Shown here: positions 50,451-61,105 of the stretch, piece after piece | Layout: every line of letters begins with the position of its first letter | Position numbering within the stretch: the stretch's first letter is position 1 | Origin: Bacillus sp. 2205SS5-2 | Lineage (GTDB): Bacteria > Bacillota > Bacilli > Bacillales > Bacillaceae_K | DNA length: 61,105 nucleotides | Direction of reading: 5' to 3' | Assembly: GCF_037024155.1 (NCBI RefSeq) | Contig: NZ_JAYKTS010000025.1 | Location: 1-61,105, forward strand | Made by a program: the position numbers and the translations under genes | Notes under the pieces: generated by a model | What the model saw: only the letters and a program-made list of their open reading frames with translations | The model's database searches: none | What the model was told of the DNA's origin: nothing

Positions 50451-51356
50451 ATGGATAAAAAGATCGTAGCCAGTATTGTCTTTTTACTCATCACTAATGC
50501 GATTACGCTATTTTTTCTTTTGAAACCAGAAGAGAACCGAAGTACAAATGATGTCCAGGATTTAGCTGTTACAGGAGAGGTTATCGCGGGAGTGGGAGAA
50601 GAAACTATTTCCCGGGAAGAATGGCTGCATGCTCTTGAAATCCGTTATGGACGTGAAGTGCTTGAAGAACTCGTAGATAAAACGGTCATAGAGGAAGCAG
50701 GTAAAAAATTTGGGGTATCAGTGAGTGAAAAGGAAGTTGATCAGGAACTTGCGTTTATTCAATCCATTTACAACTCTTACGATGAAGAGTGGAATGAAAA
50801 TGACCAAGTCCTTAGAGAACAAATTTATTCCGATTTGCTTCTTCAAAAATTGGCCACAAAAGATGTTGAAATTCAAGAAGAAGAGCTAAAGCGGTACTAT
50901 GAGCAAAACGAACATTTATATGTGCTGCCTTCTTCATATTTATTATCCATGATATTTGTTCCTACAAAAAAAGAGGCTGAGCAAACACAACAAGAGTTAA
51001 ATGGTGGTTCGAGTTTTGAAGCTCTAGCGATAGAACGATCTACGGACCCATACAGTGCTCAACAAGGTGGTAGCTTAGGGTATGTCATTGAAAATAATAC
51101 AGTTTACCCTACCTCCTTTTGGGATCAGGTTCAAAAGCTTTCTGAAGGAGAGTGGAGCGATCCATTTTCCATGCGGGATGGATACGCAATTGTATTGCTT
51201 CATGAAAAGAACGAAGGGAAAGAATATTCTTTTAAGGAAGTGAAAGAGCAAATTCATCGTCAAATTGCGTTAGAGCAACAAGAGATCTCGGTCTCGCCAA
51301 AATCATTTTATGAAGAATTTAACGTAGAATCATTTTACGAAACAGAAGAGCAATAG
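50451..51356 (+). CDS. yacD: YacD, PrsA-like parvulin-domain protein
   Basis: A 301-residue exported or membrane-anchored protein: an N-terminal hydrophobic segment (about 5-24), a SurA-N/PrsA-like helical region (about 45-150) and a parvulin domain (about 158-258; SFEALAIERSTDPYSAQQGGSLGYV). Prolyl isomerase activity is uncertain, because the usual RHIL histidine is replaced by LSMIF. No lipobox cysteine is seen, unlike PrsA. ATG 50451 is preferred; an in-frame ATG at 50430 overlaps the hslO stop. Confidence 0.82.
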   Translation: MDKKIVASIVFLLITNAITLFFLLKPEENRSTNDVQDLAVTGEVIAGVGEETISREEWLHALEIRYGREVLEELVDKTVIEEAGKKFGVSVSEKEVDQELAFIQSIYNSYDEEWNENDQVLREQIYSDLLLQKLATKDVEIQEEELKRYYEQNEHLYVLPSSYLLSMIFVPTKKEAEQTQQELNGGSSFEALAIERSTDPYSAQQGGSLGYVIENNTVYPTSFWDQVQKLSEGEWSDPFSMRDGYAIVLLHEKNEGKEYSFKEVKEQIHRQIALEQQEISVSPKSFYEEFNVESFYETEEQ

Positions 51357-51385
51357 AAAAGGCAAGCTTTTAAAGCTTGCCTTTT
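51357..51385 (+). terminator. Terminator of yacD
   Basis: Perfect stem AAAAGGCAAGCTT / AAGCTTGCCTTTT with a short loop, immediately after the stop codon. Confidence 0.85.
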
Positions 51386-51455
51386 CTATATTCTAGATCG
51401 AAGGATCAACAGCGAACTATTTTTTATGGCTAAGTACCTAACTGTTGATATAGAA

Positions 51456-51614
51456 GGCTGTTTTCGCAAAATTTGTGGCTTATCGTATCAGTTGACCATC
51501 TATGATATATCTTTGTTTGTGGCATCATTTCGTCTGTTTTTGATGGAGATCAACAGTGAAATGGAGGATTTAGTCAAAAATCAGATGAATGCCCACAATT
51601 ATACGAAAAGAGGT
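51456..51614 (-). repeat. Family A repeat, 159 bp, reverse orientation
   Basis: Starts GGCTGTTTTCGCAAAATTTG and ends CCACAATTATACGAAAAGAG. Flanked by ATATAGAA (51448-51455) and AAATAGAA (51615-51622), 7 of 8 identical. The rest of the gap to cysK (51623-51956) contains a solo A end at 51761-51785 (GACGAAAACAGCC) and a 9-bp stem CCTCTTTCA / TGAAAGAGG with a 36-base loop near 51784-51837. Confidence 0.85.
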
Positions 51615-51956
51615 AAATAGAAAGACTTCAGATTATTATTTCTAAATTTTTTAAGAAATGAACTTGTTTTCACATTAATCAACTTCAGAATACCTATATT
51701 TCGCCATGATATGATTAGTTAATGACATTATGAAATTGACTCACATAGTTACTCATTTAAAACAACAATTAAGACGAAAACAGCCTCTTTCAAAGGAAGT
51801 AAGGATTAAATGTGCAGATTCTAAGTGAAAGAGGGCTATGAAAGATGGAAAATACATATAATTTAGAAAACAAGACGAAACATTTGACAGCGAGAGAAGG
51901 ATTTCGTAACGTTAGTATTAAACCGATTAAAATACTTGGGATTAGGAGTGAATGTG

Positions 51957-52883
51957 ATGGTAAGGGTAGCGAATTCTATTGCAGACCTTGTAGGTCAAAC
52001 GCCAATTGTGAAATTGAATCGCATGACGGAAGACGATTGTGCTGATGTATACTTGAAGTTAGAATATATGAACCCAGGAAGCTCCGTCAAAGACCGTATT
52101 GCTCTTGCAATGATTGAAGAAGCAGAAAAAGAAGGGAAGCTTCATTCTGGAGACGTCATTATAGAACCAACGAGTGGTAATACAGGGATTGGGCTAGCGA
52201 TGATCGCTGCAGCGAAAGGTTATAAGACCTTATTAGTTATGCCGGATACCATGAGTTCAGAGCGTCGTAATCTCTTGCGTGCATATGGGGCTGAACTTGT
52301 TCTCACACCAGGAGCAGAAGGAATGGGTGGGGCCATTCGAAAAGCAAAAGAGATTGCGGAGGAAAAAGGTTATTTTATGCCTCAACAATTTCAAAACGAA
52401 GCTAATCCAGAAGTGCATCGTTTAACAACCGGGAAAGAAATTATAGAACAGATGAGCGATGGACTAGATGCTTTTGTTTCAGGTATTGGAACAGGAGGCA
52501 CCATAACGGGTGCGGGCCAAGTGCTAAAGGAACGTTTTAAAGACATAAAAATTTATGCTGTTGAACCAGAAGATTCTCCAATACTTTCAGGGGGGAAACC
52601 TGGACCTCATAAAATTCAAGGAATCGGTGCAGGCTTTGTACCAGATATACTAGATACTCAAGTATATGACGAAATCATAAAAGTGAAAAATGAAGATGCT
52701 TTTGAGTTTGCAAGAAGAGCTGCGAAAGAAGAGGGAATACTAGGAGGGATTTCCTCGGGAGCTGCTATTTATGCAGCTTTACAGGTGGCGAAAGAGTTGG
52801 GGAAAGATAAGAGGGTACTCGCAGTTATCCCTAGTAATGGAGAGCGATATTTGAGTACTCCCCTTTATCAATTTGATGAATAG
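51957..52883 (+). CDS. cysK: Cysteine synthase A
   Basis: Makes cysteine from O-acetylserine and sulphide; in B. subtilis it also acts with CymR as a sulphur sensor. The 308 residues include PLP lysine K45 in [18 protein letters not shown] (about 72-81) and [10 protein letters not shown] (about 177-186). ATG 51957 follows AGGAGTG and gives the standard length; the frame is open a further 7 codons. Closed by a terminator. Confidence 0.96.
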   Translation: MVRVANSIADLVGQTPIVKLNRMTEDDCADVYLKLEYMNPGSSVKDRIALAMIEEAEKEGKLHSGDVIIEPTSGNTGIGLAMIAAAKGYKTLLVMPDTMSSERRNLLRAYGAELVLTPGAEGMGGAIRKAKEIAEEKGYFMPQQFQNEANPEVHRLTTGKEIIEQMSDGLDAFVSGIGTGGTITGAGQVLKERFKDIKIYAVEPEDSPILSGGKPGPHKIQGIGAGFVPDILDTQVYDEIIKVKNEDAFEFARRAAKEEGILGGISSGAAIYAALQVAKELGKDKRVLAVIPSNGERYLSTPLYQFDE

Positions 52884-52897
52884 AAGATAAAAGAGAA

Positions 52898-52931
52898 AGG
52901 TAGTCCATCATAGGGCTGCTTTTTTATTATG
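52898..52931 (+). terminator. Terminator of cysK
   Basis: GTAGTCC pairs with GGGCTGC (two G-T pairs) around ATCATA, followed by T6. Confidence 0.75.
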
Positions 52932-53172
52932 AGGAATGTGATAAACTCTCAATGAAAAGTGAGATTTGATGAATACTCTTATTAACTCTCAAGAAATTGG
53001 GATGGGGGTGAGTAGATTAGGAAACCAGCTTTAATATCCATTAGCTACAGTGTTTCTGGATTGGTCCGAGCTTTTCCCACTTTAGAGTTAATGAGGGGGC
53101 GAATGTTTTCAATGAAAGGATTACGGTCTTGCTGTATGATGGAATCATATATACTGAGGAGAGTGACGGCTT

Positions 53173-54594
53173 ATGGCACAAACACAGCTTTTATTTCAAA
53201 CCATCCATATGACAAAAGAAGAATTTTTTTCTGCTTATAAAGCGAAAAGTGTAGATAAACCTAATCACATCCTCCTAGAAAGTGGAAGGGGAGGGCGATA
53301 CAGCATTGCTGGATTGAATCCCTTCGCTATCATAAGAGGAGAATTAAACGGTATTTTCGTTGAGGACGAGCAGGGTGAATATTTTATCAAAGGAGATCCA
53401 TTATTCGCTCTACAAGAGTGGATGGATCCGTTTAAACTTCCACCAGTAAAAGATTTACCTGAGTTTCAAGGCGGAGCTATAGGTTATATCAGCTATGATT
53501 ATGCCCGTGCTATTGAGAAGCTTCCAAGTTATGCAAAAGAGGATTTGCAGATGCCTATTCTCCATTTTTTACTTTATGACGAGTGGGTCGTATTTGAACA
53601 TGAATCTAATACGTTATTTGTCATGAAGAGGGGAAGGGAAGGAGAATCAAATTCTCTTTTAGATGAGGAAGTGAAAAGTTGGATGCATCCGACTTTGCCA
53701 AGAGTGGAAACGTCTGTTTCTACCGCTTCATCCGATGAACTAGTAGTATCAATGGGGGAAGACAGATTTAAAGAAGCTGTAGAATCCATTCGGACTTATA
53801 TAAGTGAAGGTGATGTTTTTCAAGTGAATTTGTCTGTTCGTCAATCAAAGCCTTTAGAAACAACGCCTTTTTCTATCTATGAAGAGTTGCGTGCATTAAA
53901 CCCTTCGCCATATATGGCTTACATGGCAACTGAAGATTTTCAAATTGTATCAGCTTCACCAGAACTCTTGGTGAAAAAAGCTGGTATGGATGTGAGCACA
54001 CGTCCGATTGCTGGAACACGTTCAAGGGGACGGAATGAAGAAGAAGACGAGGAATTGGCCAATGAACTCATTCGAAATGAAAAAGAACGAGCAGAGCACG
54101 TCATGCTCGTTGACCTAGAGCGAAATGATTTGGGTCGTGTTTGTCAGTATGGTTCTGTTGAAGTAGATGAATTTATGGTCATCGAAAAGTACTCCCATGT
54201 GATGCATATCGTTTCGAACGTTAGAGGGAAACTAAGCGAAAATAAAAGTGAAGTAGAGCTTATTCGTGCGATGTTCCCTGGAGGAACTATTACGGGAGCT
54301 CCGAAGATAAGAACGATGGAAATTATAGAGGAATTAGAGCCTGTTAGGCGGGGTATTTATACGGGAAGTATCGGGTGGTTAGGCTTTAATGGAGATTTAG
54401 AATTAAATATTGTAATTCGTACGTTATTAGCGAAGGATGGGCATGCATACATCCAATCTGGAGCAGGGGTCGTTATTGATTCCAATCCCGCTCACGAATA
54501 CAAAGAAGCGCTTAAAAAGGCGAAAGCGCTTTGGAAAGCGAAGGATGCAGCTGAAAGAAAGGAGGAAGGTAAAGTTGATTCTAATGATCGATAA
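53173..54594 (+). CDS. pabB: Aminodeoxychorismate synthase component I
   Basis: Converts chorismate and ammonia to 4-amino-4-deoxychorismate for folate. The 473-residue protein has the chorismate-binding core: [17 protein letters not shown] (about 277-293), [14 protein letters not shown] (about 311-324) and [19 protein letters not shown] (about 368-386). The PIAGT form favours PabB over TrpE. First gene of the pab/fol operon; its 3' end overlaps pabA by 20 bases. Confidence 0.93.
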   Translation: MAQTQLLFQTIHMTKEEFFSAYKAKSVDKPNHILLESGRGGRYSIAGLNPFAIIRGELNGIFVEDEQGEYFIKGDPLFALQEWMDPFKLPPVKDLPEFQGGAIGYISYDYARAIEKLPSYAKEDLQMPILHFLLYDEWVVFEHESNTLFVMKRGREGESNSLLDEEVKSWMHPTLPRVETSVSTASSDELVVSMGEDRFKEAVESIRTYISEGDVFQVNLSVRQSKPLETTPFSIYEELRALNPSPYMAYMATEDFQIVSASPELLVKKAGMDVSTRPIAGTRSRGRNEEEDEELANELIRNEKERAEHVMLVDLERNDLGRVCQYGSVEVDEFMVIEKYSHVMHIVSNVRGKLSENKSEVELIRAMFPGGTITGAPKIRTMEIIEELEPVRRGIYTGSIGWLGFNGDLELNIVIRTLLAKDGHAYIQSGAGVVIDSNPAHEYKEALKKAKALWKAKDAAERKEEGKVDSNDR

Positions 54595-55177
54595 CTATGA
54601 CTCTTTTACATATAATCTTGTTCAATATTTAGGCGAATTAGGCGAAGAAATTGTTATTAAACGAAACGATGATATTACTATTCAAGAAATTCGCAAATTG
54701 AAGCCTGATTTTTTAATGATTTCCCCAGGCCCCTGTACTCCGAACGAGGCGGGAATTAGTCTTGAAGCAATTCGAGAATTTGCAGGAGAAATTCCTTTGT
54801 TTGGCGTTTGTTTAGGACATCAATCAATTGCTCAAGTGTTTGGGGGGGATGTTGTCAAAGCTGAACGACTGATGCATGGAAAACTATCGAAAATCTTTCA
54901 TCATCACCAAGGAGTTTTTCGACAGCTAGAAACGCCATTAGAGGCCACGAGATATCATTCTTTAATTGTGAAGAAAGAAACACTTCCTACTTGTTTAGAG
55001 ATTACTGCGTGGACAGAAGAGGGAGAAATTATGGGTATCAAACATAGAGAACTACCCGTAGAGGGAGTGCAATTTCATCCGGAATCCATAATGACGCAAT
55101 CTGGCAAAGACCTGTTAAAGAACTTTTTAAGACAAAATGAATCCTATGTGAAACATCAAGCGATGACTAGAGGCTGA
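54575..55177 (+). CDS. pabA: Glutamine amidotransferase PabA/TrpG
   Basis: Supplies ammonia from glutamine to PabB and, in Bacilli, also to anthranilate synthase TrpE. The 200 residues carry [20 protein letters not shown] (about 4-23), the catalytic Cys in [11 protein letters not shown] (about 77-87) and HPE near 170. Start is TTG 54575, 9 bases after AAAGGAGG inside pabB. I see no GAG/TAG repeat series at the start, so TRAP control as in B. subtilis is not evident. Confidence 0.93.
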   Translation: MILMIDNYDSFTYNLVQYLGELGEEIVIKRNDDITIQEIRKLKPDFLMISPGPCTPNEAGISLEAIREFAGEIPLFGVCLGHQSIAQVFGGDVVKAERLMHGKLSKIFHHHQGVFRQLETPLEATRYHSLIVKKETLPTCLEITAWTEEGEIMGIKHRELPVEGVQFHPESIMTQSGKDLLKNFLRQNESYVKHQAMTRG

Positions 55178-55181
55178 CCTT

Positions 55182-56051
55182 ATGTATATATATATAAATG
55201 GACAATATATGAAACAAGAAAAGGCGAAGATTTCCCCGTTTGATCATGGTTTTTTATATGGTATAGGGATATTTGAGACATTCCGTATGTATAACGGTCA
55301 CCCTTTCTTATTGGATGATCATTTAGAGAGATTGCACCAGGGGTTGCAAGAATTGAATATCAAGTACTCGTTAAAAAGAGAAGATGTGCTATCAATATTG
55401 ACTAAGTTGAAAACTCATAATGAGTTGCCAAATGCTTACGTTCGTTTAAATGTTTCTGCAGGTATAGGGGAGATAGGTCTTCGTTCAGAACCCTACCCGG
55501 AGCCAACTATTATCGTCTTTCAAAAAAAACTCCCCTCGGTCTCTGGGCTAAGTAGTAAAGAAGGTAGATTTTTATCGATTAGAAGGAATACACCTGAAAC
55601 AGGCTTTCGGTTAAAATCACATCATTATTTGAATAATATGGCAGCGAAAAGAGAAATTGGTTCGACAGCGTCCATTGAAGGGATATTTTTAACAGAACAA
55701 GGATACGTAGCAGAGGGAATAACTTCAAATATCTTTTGGTATAAGAATCACACTTTATATACTCCTAAGATAGAAACGGGAATCTTGAATGGAATAACAC
55801 GGCAATTCGTTCTTAGTCTGAGTGATCAATTAGGTGTTAAGACCAATGAAGGTTGTTATTCAAAAGAACACTTACTAAGTGCAGAGGAGATTTTTTTCAC
55901 CAACTCGGTACAAGGTGTGGTCCCAATTAGTCAGTTAGATGCTCAAGTTTTCCCCGGATGTGAAGGAGAGTTGGTAAAGATGTTATCGACAGCATATCAG
56001 GAGAAAACGGGCGATTTGTGGAGTCATCATGAGTTAGGAGGAAGGTCATGA
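55182..56051 (+). CDS. pabC: Aminodeoxychorismate lyase
   Basis: PLP enzyme of the branched-chain aminotransferase fold that splits aminodeoxychorismate into p-aminobenzoate and pyruvate. The 289 residues include FDHGFLYGIGIFETFR (about 20-35), the PLP lysine in LKSHHYLNN (near 145), and EIFFTNSVQGVVP (about 237-249). It starts 4 bases after pabA and overlaps folP by 4 (ATGA). Confidence 0.92.
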   Translation: MYIYINGQYMKQEKAKISPFDHGFLYGIGIFETFRMYNGHPFLLDDHLERLHQGLQELNIKYSLKREDVLSILTKLKTHNELPNAYVRLNVSAGIGEIGLRSEPYPEPTIIVFQKKLPSVSGLSSKEGRFLSIRRNTPETGFRLKSHHYLNNMAAKREIGSTASIEGIFLTEQGYVAEGITSNIFWYKNHTLYTPKIETGILNGITRQFVLSLSDQLGVKTNEGCYSKEHLLSAEEIFFTNSVQGVVPISQLDAQVFPGCEGELVKMLSTAYQEKTGDLWSHHELGGRS

Positions 56052-56881
56052 TTCAAACAATAGAATGTGGACCGTATACGTTAGAATACGGAGAGAAAAC
56101 GTTAGTGATGGGAATTTTAAATGTAACGCCAGACTCCTTTTCGGACGGTGGAAAATACAAAGTAATTGAAGAAGCGGTTTTTCGTGCCAAAGAAATGATT
56201 TCACATGGAGCTGATATTATTGATATTGGCGGGGAATCAACAAGACCCGGATTTGAGGCAGTTTCTATAGAAGAAGAATTAAGTCGTGTGATTCCAGTGA
56301 TAAAGGCGGTATCACAAGCGGTTTCAGTGCCGATTTCCATCGATACGTACAAAGCTGAAACCGCTCAAAGAGCCATTGAAGCGGGCGCGCATATCATCAA
56401 TGATGTGTGGGGAGCTAAAAAGGATCCAAACATGGCTTCTGTGGCAGCAAAAAAGGGAGTGCCGATCATCCTGATGCATAACCGGGAATCCAAAGAGTAC
56501 GAACATTTTGTCCGAGATGTTCTGCAAGATGTGCAGAAAAGTATTGAGATCGTTAAACAAGCGGGTGTAAGAGATGAAAAAATAATCTTAGACCCTGGCA
56601 TTGGCTTCGCGAAAGATGTGAAATTAAATATCAAGATGATGAATGAATTAGATAAATTGGTTGCTCTAGGATACCCTGTTCTACTCGGTACATCCCGAAA
56701 GCGTTTTATTGGGCATGTGTTAGATCTACCAGTAGAAAAACGAGTGGAAGGAACGGGTGCTACCGTGTGTTACGGTATACAAAAGGGATGTAGAATGATT
56801 CGAGTGCATGATGTGAGAGAAATAAAAAGGATGACTCAAATGATGGATGCTTTATTAGATGGAGAGTGCTTAGATGGATAA
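56048..56881 (+). CDS. folP: Dihydropteroate synthase
   Basis: Condenses p-aminobenzoate with hydroxymethyl-dihydropterin pyrophosphate; target of sulfonamides (sul in B. subtilis). The 277 residues contain MGILNVTPDSFSDGG (about 21-35), DIIDIGGESTRPG (about 57-69), IIND (about 116) and LDPGIGFAKD (about 181-190). Starts in the pabC stop with GGAGG upstream; overlaps folB by 8 bases. Confidence 0.96.
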   Translation: MIQTIECGPYTLEYGEKTLVMGILNVTPDSFSDGGKYKVIEEAVFRAKEMISHGADIIDIGGESTRPGFEAVSIEEELSRVIPVIKAVSQAVSVPISIDTYKAETAQRAIEAGAHIINDVWGAKKDPNMASVAAKKGVPIILMHNRESKEYEHFVRDVLQDVQKSIEIVKQAGVRDEKIILDPGIGFAKDVKLNIKMMNELDKLVALGYPVLLGTSRKRFIGHVLDLPVEKRVEGTGATVCYGIQKGCRMIRVHDVREIKRMTQMMDALLDGECLDG

Positions 56882-57233
56882 AATTAAAATCAACGATATG
56901 GAATTTTACGGTTATCATGGTGTATTTCCAGAAGAAACGAAACTAGGACAGCGCTACCGCGTGTGCTTAGAGTTATTTCTTTCATTACAACAAGCGGGTA
57001 AAAGTGATGACTTGGAAGATTCAGTAAACTATGGAGAGGTTTATCAACTCTGTAAGGAAATTGTCGAAGGGAAGCCGGTTAAACTAGTAGAAACGGTTGC
57101 TGAAACCATCGCCACTTCTATTTTGCAACAATTTTCAAAAGTTGAATCCACGAAGGTTACAGTGATAAAGCCAGACCCACCAATCCCTGGGCACTATAAA
57201 TCCGTTGCAATTGAAATTACCAGAAGGAGATAA
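56874..57233 (+). CDS. folB: Dihydroneopterin aldolase
   Basis: Splits dihydroneopterin to hydroxymethyl-dihydropterin and glycolaldehyde. Of 119 residues, FYGYHGVFPEE (12-22), DSVNYGEVY (about 49-57) and the catalytic lysine segment VIKPDPPIPGHY (about 98-109) are conserved. GGAGAG precedes ATG 56874 within folP. The stop is followed by the folK start at 57235. Confidence 0.96.
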   Translation: MDKIKINDMEFYGYHGVFPEETKLGQRYRVCLELFLSLQQAGKSDDLEDSVNYGEVYQLCKEIVEGKPVKLVETVAETIATSILQQFSKVESTKVTVIKPDPPIPGHYKSVAIEITRRR

Positions 57234-57234
57234 T

Positions 57235-57762
57235 ATGACAACAATCGCATATATTTCATTAGGAGCAAACGTGGGAGACCGAGAATATTTTTTATGGTGT
57301 GGAATAAAAGCACTACACTCCCACGAGAAAGTTCAAGTTGTACAAACCTCTTCGATTTATGAAACAGACCCTGTTGGATATACGGAACAAGGTAAATTTT
57401 TGAATATGGTTGTAAAGGTTGAGACCCTTCTTGCAGCGGAAGAATTGCTTCAGTACAGTCTTTTTATCGAAAAAGACCTTGGTCGTGAACGGATTATTAA
57501 ATGGGGACCTCGAACAATAGACCTTGACATTTTACTCTATAATCAAGACAATATGAAAACAGAGAACCTAATTGTTCCACATCCTCGGATGCATGAGCGA
57601 GCCTTCGTACTCATTCCGCTTCTTGAGATTGATTCAGATCTTGCGTTTCCGACGATGGACACCTCTTTAAAAGAACATTTAAACGAAATACCTGATAAAG
57701 AAGGAGTTCGACTATGGAAGCAGATAAATGGGGAAGACGCATACGTGCCTTTAGGAAGTTAA
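57235..57762 (+). CDS. folK: 6-hydroxymethyl-7,8-dihydropterin pyrophosphokinase
   Basis: Adds pyrophosphate from ATP to hydroxymethyl-dihydropterin. The 175 residues start MTTIAYISLGANVGDRE; VVQTSSIYETDPVGY (about 36-50) and RTIDLDILLY (about 92-101) with HPRMHERAFVL are signature motifs. ATG 57235 sits after AGAAGGAGA at the end of folB. Its 3' end overlaps yazB by 49 bases. Confidence 0.96.
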   Translation: MTTIAYISLGANVGDREYFLWCGIKALHSHEKVQVVQTSSIYETDPVGYTEQGKFLNMVVKVETLLAAEELLQYSLFIEKDLGRERIIKWGPRTIDLDILLYNQDNMKTENLIVPHPRMHERAFVLIPLLEIDSDLAFPTMDTSLKEHLNEIPDKEGVRLWKQINGEDAYVPLGS

Positions 57763-57923
57763 AAGGTTATACGCAAGAAGGATTCGCAAAAGAATTAGCT
57801 GTTTCGGTATCCGTTTTAGGAGAAGTGGAACGAGGAAATCGCATGCCTTCACAGGAGTTACTGGCGAAAATAACAGAGGTGTTAGGTATTCCGTATGAGG
57901 AACTACGTCCTGACGAAACGTAA
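57714..57923 (+). CDS. yazB: XRE-family DNA-binding protein YazB
   Basis: A 69-residue protein that is almost entirely one helix-turn-helix: RAFRKLKGYTQEGFAKELAV then VLGEVERGNRMPSQELLAKI. Overlaps the end of folK in another frame, as in B. subtilis. It could regulate the folate operon, but no target is known. Start ATG 57714, AAGGAG 9-14 bases upstream. Confidence 0.85.
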   Translation: MEADKWGRRIRAFRKLKGYTQEGFAKELAVSVSVLGEVERGNRMPSQELLAKITEVLGIPYEELRPDET

Positions 57924-57961
57924 AATTATATATAGTGAAAGATAGAAAGAGGTCGGTTTAC

Positions 57962-58960
57962 TTGCTTAAAATTGGAAACATTGAGATGGACAACCAAGTT
58001 GTACTCGCACCGATGGCAGGAGTATGTAACTCTGCATTCCGATTAACGGTTAAAGAATTTGGAGCTGGACTTGTTTGTGCAGAAATGGTCAGCGATAAAG
58101 GGATTGTTTTTCAAAATGAAAGAACGATGAATATGCTTTACATTGATGAAAGAGAATACCCTCTTAGCCTACAGATTTTTGGCGGACGGAAGGATACATT
58201 GGTACAAGCGGCAAAGTTCGTCGACAAAAACTCAAATGCCGATATTATCGATATTAATATGGGGTGCCCAGTTCCTAAAATCACGAAATGTGATGCGGGG
58301 GCTAAGTGGTTACTCGATCCAAATAAGATTTACGAAATGGTGGCTGCGGTAGTTGATGAAGTGGATAAACCAGTTACAGTAAAAATGCGAATGGGATGGG
58401 ATGAAGACCATGTTTACGCAGTTCAAAATGCGCAAGCAATTGAACGTGCAGGAGGCCAGGCGGTTTCTCTACATGGTCGTACACGTGTTCAAATGTATGA
58501 AGGTCATGCCAATTGGGATATCATTCGTGAAGTGAAACAAGCAGTCAATATTCCTGTTATCGGAAATGGAGATGTTCAAACTCCTCAAGACGCAAAACGT
58601 ATGCTTGAAGAAACGGGCTGTGACGGTGTTATGATTGGAAGAGCGGCTCTGGGAAATCCATGGATGATTTATCGAACGGTACAGTATTTGAAAACGGGTA
58701 AGCTATTGGAAGATCCGAGCGTTCGTGAAAAAATTGACGTTTGTATCCTTCACCTTGATCGTTTAATTGCTTTGAAAAACGAAAATATCGCAGTACGTGA
58801 AATGAGAAAACACGCAGCTTGGTATTTAAAGGGAATCCGAGGAAATGCAAGGGCACGTAATGCCGTTAATGAATGCTCTACGAGAGCTGAATTAGTCAAT
58901 CTCTTAAACAACCTTGTTTTTGAAATTGAAGCAAAAGAAAATAGTGTTAAAATAGGCTAA
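57962..58960 (+). CDS. dusB: tRNA-dihydrouridine synthase DusB
   Basis: FMN enzyme that reduces uridine to dihydrouridine in tRNA. The 332-residue TIM barrel has LAPMAGVCNSAFR (about 17-29), NMGCPVPKITKCDAGA (about 99-114, catalytic Cys), LHGRTRVQMYEG and VIGNGDV (about 198-204). TTG 57962 (after AAAGAGG) gives MLKIGNIE, aligned with the family start; the GTG at 57935 is unlikely. Closes the folate operon. Confidence 0.94.
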   Translation: MLKIGNIEMDNQVVLAPMAGVCNSAFRLTVKEFGAGLVCAEMVSDKGIVFQNERTMNMLYIDEREYPLSLQIFGGRKDTLVQAAKFVDKNSNADIIDINMGCPVPKITKCDAGAKWLLDPNKIYEMVAAVVDEVDKPVTVKMRMGWDEDHVYAVQNAQAIERAGGQAVSLHGRTRVQMYEGHANWDIIREVKQAVNIPVIGNGDVQTPQDAKRMLEETGCDGVMIGRAALGNPWMIYRTVQYLKTGKLLEDPSVREKIDVCILHLDRLIALKNENIAVREMRKHAAWYLKGIRGNARARNAVNECSTRAELVNLLNNLVFEIEAKENSVKIG

Positions 58961-58966
58961 AAATGA

Positions 58967-58998
58967 GAACTGCTAGTTAAACTGCTAGCAGTTTTTTA
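58967..58998 (+). terminator. Terminator after dusB
   Basis: Stem ACTGCTAG / CTAGCAGT with an 8-base loop, then T6. Confidence 0.85.
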
Positions 58999-59104
58999 TT
59001 TCACCTTACATAAAGGGTGTGTCTTACGCTTAGATTGTGTACAATAGTAAAGTATAAAAAACAAAAGTTACTATTAGATAAAAAATGTATTGGAGTGAAA
59101 ATAG

Positions 59105-60592
<1,488 letters not shown>

Positions 60593-60596
60593 CCTA

Positions 60597-60632
60597 AAGT
60601 CCCCCGCAACTATTTGTTGTGGGGGACTTTTT
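60597..60632 (+). terminator. Terminator of lysS
   Basis: Strong stem AAGTCCCCCGCAAC / GTTGTGGGGGACTT with a 5-base loop, then T's. Confidence 0.93.
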
Positions 60633-60812
60633 AAAAAAGGGAAAGCTTTCTACAATGTGAGTAGAGTTTGAAAGAGGTAATCAAGACTCTAAATGAAGTG
60701 AAATTGAGAGGAGTAGCTAGACGTGAAATATAATAGGAGTGTATATTTAATAGAAGTGAAAACTCAAAGTTAAATTAGAGTATTATGAATATTACTTTAT
60801 TATAAAAAAGTG

Positions 60813-60841
60813 TTGCGTTCTAATTTAAAGGATGGTATATT
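60813..60841 (+). promoter_or_regulatory. rRNA operon promoter P1
   Basis: TTGCGT, 17-base spacer, TATATT. Confidence 0.6.
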
Positions 60842-60907
60842 ATTATCTGTTGCTAAGAAACACGGCAACAACAACTCAAAACACACTGAAAAAAAACAAA
60901 AAACTTG

Positions 60908-60936
60908 TTGACAAAGTGTTGCGGGAGTTGTATGAT
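60908..60936 (+). promoter_or_regulatory. rRNA operon promoter P2
   Basis: TTGACA, 17-base spacer, TATGAT, about 130 bases before the 16S gene. With P1 it forms the usual tandem pair of Bacillus rrn operons. Confidence 0.85.
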
Positions 60937-60964
60937 AGAAAAGTCGCCTCATCGCGACAACGAT

Positions 60965-60980
60965 TGAACTTTGAAAACTG
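60965..60980 (+). promoter_or_regulatory. boxA-like antitermination sequence
   Basis: TGAACTTTGAAAACTG in the rRNA leader resembles the boxA region (NusB/NusE binding) of Bacillus rRNA leaders. Confidence 0.6.
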
Positions 60981-61063
60981 AAAAGACGAAACGTCAACGT
61001 TAAATTTAAAAGTAAGAACATAGATTCTTACAAAAAAGTTTTATGAGCAAGTCAAACTTAACT

Positions 61064-61105
61064 TTTATGGAGAGTTTGATCCTGGCTCAGGACGAACGCT
61101 GGCGG
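61064..61105 (+). rRNA. rrs: 16S ribosomal RNA, 5' end only
   Basis: TTTATGGAGAGTTTGATCCT followed by GGCTCAGGACGAACGCTGGC is the 16S 5' end. The gene continues beyond the window. Confidence 0.97.

Noticed and set aside
51845-52045. Small open frame overlapping the 5' end of cysK
   Set aside because: It runs in another frame into cysK, has no family resemblance, and the sequence before cysK is more likely promoter/leader.
54540-54600. TRAP-binding GAG/TAG repeats at the pabA start, as known for B. subtilis trpG
   Set aside because: Only isolated triplets occur; there is no regular series of repeats.

Overview
The window is a chromosomal segment of a spore-forming, low-GC member of the Bacillaceae (genus not assigned). 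It starts at the 5S rRNA that closes one ribosomal operon and ends 42 bases into the 16S rRNA of the next. Gene order follows the origin-proximal segment known from Bacillus subtilis almost without break: csfB, yaaO, tmk, yaaQ, yaaR, holB, ricT, yabA, yabB, rsmI, abrB, metG, tatD, yabE, rnmV, rsmA, yabG, veg, ispE, purR, yabJ, spoVG, glmU, prs, ctc, pth, fin, mfd, spoVT, yabM, yabN, rqcP, yabP, yabQ, divIC, yabR, two tRNAs, spoIIE, yabS, yabT, tilS, hprT, ftsH, coaX, hslO, yacD, cysK, the pab/fol operon, dusB, lysS. Only abrB, the tRNA pair and a dead IS transposase are on the minus strand.

Functions by region. 0-2 kb: 5S gene, a 5S-like fragment and an inactivated IS1595-like element. 2-9.4 kb: Gin, a decarboxylase, dTMP kinase, c-di-AMP receptor, DNA polymerase III delta prime, RicT, YabA, two methyltransferases, with a decayed yazA between the last two. 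9.4-19 kb: AbrB, MetRS, TatD, a 3D-domain wall protein, RNase M5, KsgA, YabG and Veg. 19-31 kb: isoprenoid, purine, UDP-GlcNAc and PRPP genes plus Ctc, Pth, Fin and Mfd. 31-43 kb: sporulation and division (SpoVT, YabM, YabP, YabQ, DivIC, SpoIIE). 43-61 kb: YabS/YabT, TilS, HprT, FtsH, CoaX, Hsp33, CysK, folate synthesis, DusB, LysRS.

Promoters can be read for many sporulation and stress regulons: a sigma-F type box before csfB, sigma-G type before fin and spoVT, sigma-H before spoVG, sigma-K before yabG, a sigma-B-like box before ctc, and a sigma-A box with 21-bp spacing before spoIIE. Tandem Spo0A boxes lie just after the abrB promoter, and a parS-like site is embedded in the metG terminator.

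The part not explained by conserved genes is a dense population of short repeats filling nearly every large intergenic gap. One family (called A here) is about 161 bp, has imperfect 25-bp terminal inverted repeats beginning GGCT, and several copies are flanked by 8-bp direct repeats, so it behaves like a MITE. Variants (C, D, E) keep the ends but have different interiors. A second unit (B, about 115 bp, hairpin-forming) occurs in tandem upstream of mfd and of yabM, and inside A at one constant site. Several insertions fall exactly at stop codons or in terminator T-tracts. No CRISPR array, prophage or dedicated defence locus was seen.
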